Below are positions 9,267-11,303 of a stretch of DNA of 11,303 nt, piece after piece. Source of the DNA: CAZWUZ01 sp964637655 [NCBI: uncultured bacterium] (GTDB lineage: Bacteria; DAOPZR01); NCBI GenBank assembly GCA_964637655.1, contig CAZWUZ010000113.1:1-11303 (forward strand), written 5' to 3'. A program made the translations under genes and the position numbers. Within the stretch, counting starts at the first letter, position 1; the number at the start of each line of letters is the position of its first letter. The notes beneath the pieces are model-generated. The model had not been told where the DNA came from and made no database searches. It saw nothing but the letters and a program-made list of their open reading frames with translations.

Positions 9267-10364
9267 CTACATCTCGATCTCGATGACTTTTTTGATGGCA
9301 AACGCGCCCAGCGACTGCATGAATACCCCGATGCCGATCATGATCCGCCCGAGGAAACTGTCGACGAACAACGACATCATCTCCGTCTGCAGGATGGCGA
9401 AAACGATGCCCAGCGCGATGGGGAGCAGCGCGATGACGATGCCCCCCAGCCGCCCCTGCGCGGTCAGCGTCTTGATCTGCCCCTTGAGGCGGATGCGCTC
9501 GCGGATGGTGAAGGCGATGCTGTCGAGGATCTCCGACAGGTTGCCGCCGATCTGCCGCTGGATGAGCACCGCGGTGATGCACAGGTCGAGGTCGTCGCTC
9601 TCCACCCGCCGGATCAACCCCTCGAGCGCCTCCTCGAGGGTCAGCCCGAGCGCGTTCTCGCGCACCACGCGCGCGAATTCCTCGCCCAGCGGGTCGGGCG
9701 ACTCCTCCGCCAGCAGCTGCACCGCCTGCATGAACCCGTAGCCCGCCTTGAGCGAGTTCGACATCAGCGTCAGCCCGTCCACCAGCTGGTCGTTGAACAG
9801 TTTGACCCGCGAACTCTTCTTGAACAGGAGGAAGAAGTGCGGCAGGAAGAAGCTGATGATGAACCCGATTGGCATGACCAGGAAACTGCGGCTGATGATG
9901 AAAAACAGTCCGCCGCCGATGAGCGTGACGAAAATGTTGATGACGATGAACTCCTGCGGCTTGATGCGCAGCCCCGCCTGCAGCAGGCGCACCGCCAGCT
10001 TCTCGCGGTAGGCCTGCAGGAAATCGAGGCGGTTGATCTGTTCCCCCGCCGCCTTGATCAGCTTGAACGAGTCCTTGGCCCGCTCCTCGGCGTCACGCAC
10101 CTCCTTGATGAACTCGCGGTCGATGTAGGGGCGGAGTTTGTCGCCGACCGTGCTCGCGGTCGTGCTCTTGCCCCGCTTGATGCGCACCAGCAGGAAGACG
10201 ATGGCCCCGACGAGGATAAGCACCAGCGCGATACCGCCGAAGAGCAGCACCTTGAAGGTGACGGGGCCGCCGGCGGCCGGGGTGTCGGTGGCCGCGGCGG
10301 GAGCGGCGGCCATGGCCGCCGCGGGGAGCAGCAGGAGGCACAACAGCAGGAGGACGCGGTTCAT
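9267..10364 (-). CDS. tadB: Tad pilus inner-membrane platform protein TadB
   Basis: A 365-residue membrane protein of the TadB family, partner of TadC in the Tad platform. A T2SSF domain spans about 190-320, with the TadB signature QLVDGLTLMSNSLKAGYGF followed by RQIGGNLSEILDSIAFTIRER. Membrane segments are likely near 37-61, 138-158, 162-182, 305-327 and 338-358. The N-terminus (1-20) is a strongly hydrophobic signal-peptide-like stretch ending in AAAMAA, followed by an Ala/Pro/Thr linker and then the first conserved membrane helix. Its ATG overlaps the tadA stop by one base (TGATG) with no Shine-Dalgarno sequence, so translation is probably coupled to tadA. Confidence 0.93.
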   Translation of the reverse strand: MNRVLLLLCLLLLPAAAMAAAPAAATDTPAAGGPVTFKVLLFGGIALVLILVGAIVFLLVRIKRGKSTTASTVGDKLRPYIDREFIKEVRDAEERAKDSFKLIKAAGEQINRLDFLQAYREKLAVRLLQAGLRIKPQEFIVINIFVTLIGGGLFFIISRSFLVMPIGFIISFFLPHFFLLFKKSSRVKLFNDQLVDGLTLMSNSLKAGYGFMQAVQLLAEESPDPLGEEFARVVRENALGLTLEEALEGLIRRVESDDLDLCITAVLIQRQIGGNLSEILDSIAFTIRERIRLKGQIKTLTAQGRLGGIVIALLPIALGIVFAILQTEMMSLFVDSFLGRIMIGIGVFMQSLGAFAIKKVIEIEM

Positions 10365-11303
10365 CAGCCGCGCTTGCGGATGAAGATGTCCGTCGAGATC
10401 TCGATGCCCTCTTCCTCGAATTTGGGCCAGAACTTCGGGCGGATGCCGGTCGGGACCATCTCCCCGACGATTTTGCCGGTCTTCGGGTCGAGCCCGTGCT
10501 GCTCGAAAACGAAAATGTCCTGCAGCACGACGACGTCACCCTCCATCCCCTGCACCTCGGTAACGTAGGTGACCTTGCGCGTGCCGTCCTGCAGGCGCGA
10601 CTGCTGCACGATAACGTGCACCGCCGAAGCAAGCTGCTCGCGGATGGCGCGCTGCGGCAGGTCCATCCCCGACATCATGCACATCGTCTCAATGCGCGAG
10701 CAGGCGTCGCGCGGGGTGTTGGCGTGCAGCGTGGTCAGCGAACCGTCATGACCGGTGTTCATCGCCTGCAGCATGTCCAGCGCCTCGCCGCCGCGGCACT
10801 CACCGACGATGACCCGGTCGGGACGCATGCGCAGGGTGTTCTTGATCAGGTCGCGCATCGTCACCGCGCCCTTCCCCTCGATGTTGGCCGCGCGGGTCTC
10901 CAGGCGGATCCAGTGCGGCTGCCGCAGCTGGATTTCCGCCGCGTCCTCCACCGTGCAGATGCGCTCGTCCTCCGGGATGAAGGAGGAGAGGACGTTGAGC
11001 AGCGTGGTTTTGCCCGAGCCGGTGCCCCCCGAGACGACGACGTTGAGGCGCCCCTTGACGCAGGCCCCGAGAAACTCCGCCATCTTCTCGGTCATTGAAC
11101 CGAAGCGCACGAGGTCGGAGACCTGCAGCGGGTTCTTGGAAAACTTGCGGATGGTGATGGTCGGGCCGTTCAGCGCCAGCGGCGGAATGATGGCATTGAC
11201 GCGCGAGCCGTCCTTGAGCCGCGCGTCAACGTAGGGCATCGATTCGTCGATGCGCCGGCCGAGCGGGCTGACGATCTTCTCGATGATGTGCAGGCAGTGC
11301 TCG
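10364..11303 (-). CDS. tadA: Tad pilus assembly ATPase TadA/CpaF (5'-truncated by window edge)
   Basis: The C-terminal 312 residues of the CpaF/TadA secretion ATPase, which energises Flp pilus assembly from the cytoplasm. The frame is open to the window edge, so the N-terminal part is missing. The visible part opens with the family segment [22 protein letters not shown]. It then has Walker [11 protein letters not shown] (encoded near 11005-11030), the Asp box [10 protein letters not shown], and the Walker B/His region [20 protein letters not shown] and [22 protein letters not shown] and LHANTPRDA identify TadA rather than PilB or PilT, and no zinc tetracysteine is present. It is followed directly by tadB and tadC, the canonical tadABC order. 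Upstream tad genes (tadZ, rcpA and the Flp pilin) are expected beyond the window edge but are not seen. Confidence 0.95.
   Translation of the reverse strand, partial: EHCLHIIEKIVSPLGRRIDESMPYVDARLKDGSRVNAIIPPLALNGPTITIRKFSKNPLQVSDLVRFGSMTEKMAEFLGACVKGRLNVVVSGGTGSGKTTLLNVLSSFIPEDERICTVEDAAEIQLRQPHWIRLETRAANIEGKGAVTMRDLIKNTLRMRPDRVIVGECRGGEALDMLQAMNTGHDGSLTTLHANTPRDACSRIETMCMMSGMDLPQRAIREQLASAVHVIVQQSRLQDGTRKVTYVTEVQGMEGDVVVLQDIFVFEQHGLDPKTGKIVGEMVPTGIRPKFWPKFEEEGIEISTDIFIRKRG

Overview
This is an 11.3 kb window of GC-rich bacterial DNA that is almost entirely coding. The only non-coding gaps are about 32, 12 and 8 bases long, and no intergenic stretch reaches 300 bases. It holds parts of two different machines of the type IV filament / type II secretion superfamily, placed head to head. 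No RNA gene, insertion sequence, CRISPR array, origin or convincing promoter was seen. The strong GC preference at third codon positions and the order pilB-pilT-pilC-pilS-pilR, which is known from Geobacter and relatives, suggest a Desulfuromonadales-type (Desulfobacterota) bacterium. That placement is an inference from gene order, not a measured result.

Left, plus strand (1-6300): a type IVa pilus block. It starts with the C-terminal third of the extension ATPase PilB, cut by the window edge. The retraction ATPase PilT, the platform protein PilC, a membrane sensor kinase of PilS type and a sigma-54 response regulator of PilR type follow. PilB extends the pilus, PilT retracts it, and both act on the inner-membrane platform PilC. 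PilS-PilR would sense a signal and switch on sigma-54 promoters, classically that of the pilin gene. No pilin gene lies after pilR here. Instead pilR overlaps nadB.

Middle, plus strand (6297-7907): nadB, L-aspartate oxidase, the first enzyme of de novo NAD synthesis. All the active-site residues checked are intact. It is translationally coupled to pilR by an ATGA overlap.

Right, minus strand (11303 to 7908): a Tad (type IVc, Flp-type) pilus block, read tadA (partial), tadB, tadC and then a small DUF192 protein. These genes overlap or abut within 1-3 bases. The two operons converge with no spacer: the nadB stop codon and the DUF192 stop codon together form TGATCA. A perfect 10-bp GC hairpin sits just beyond, inside the DUF192 coding end.

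The window reads mostly as two known systems side by side. The points that deserve a second look are the pilC/pilS junction (an out-of-frame overlap or a sequence error), the pilR-nadB coupling with no pilin gene in view, the GAF domain in the PilS-like sensor, and the Tad-linked DUF192 protein.
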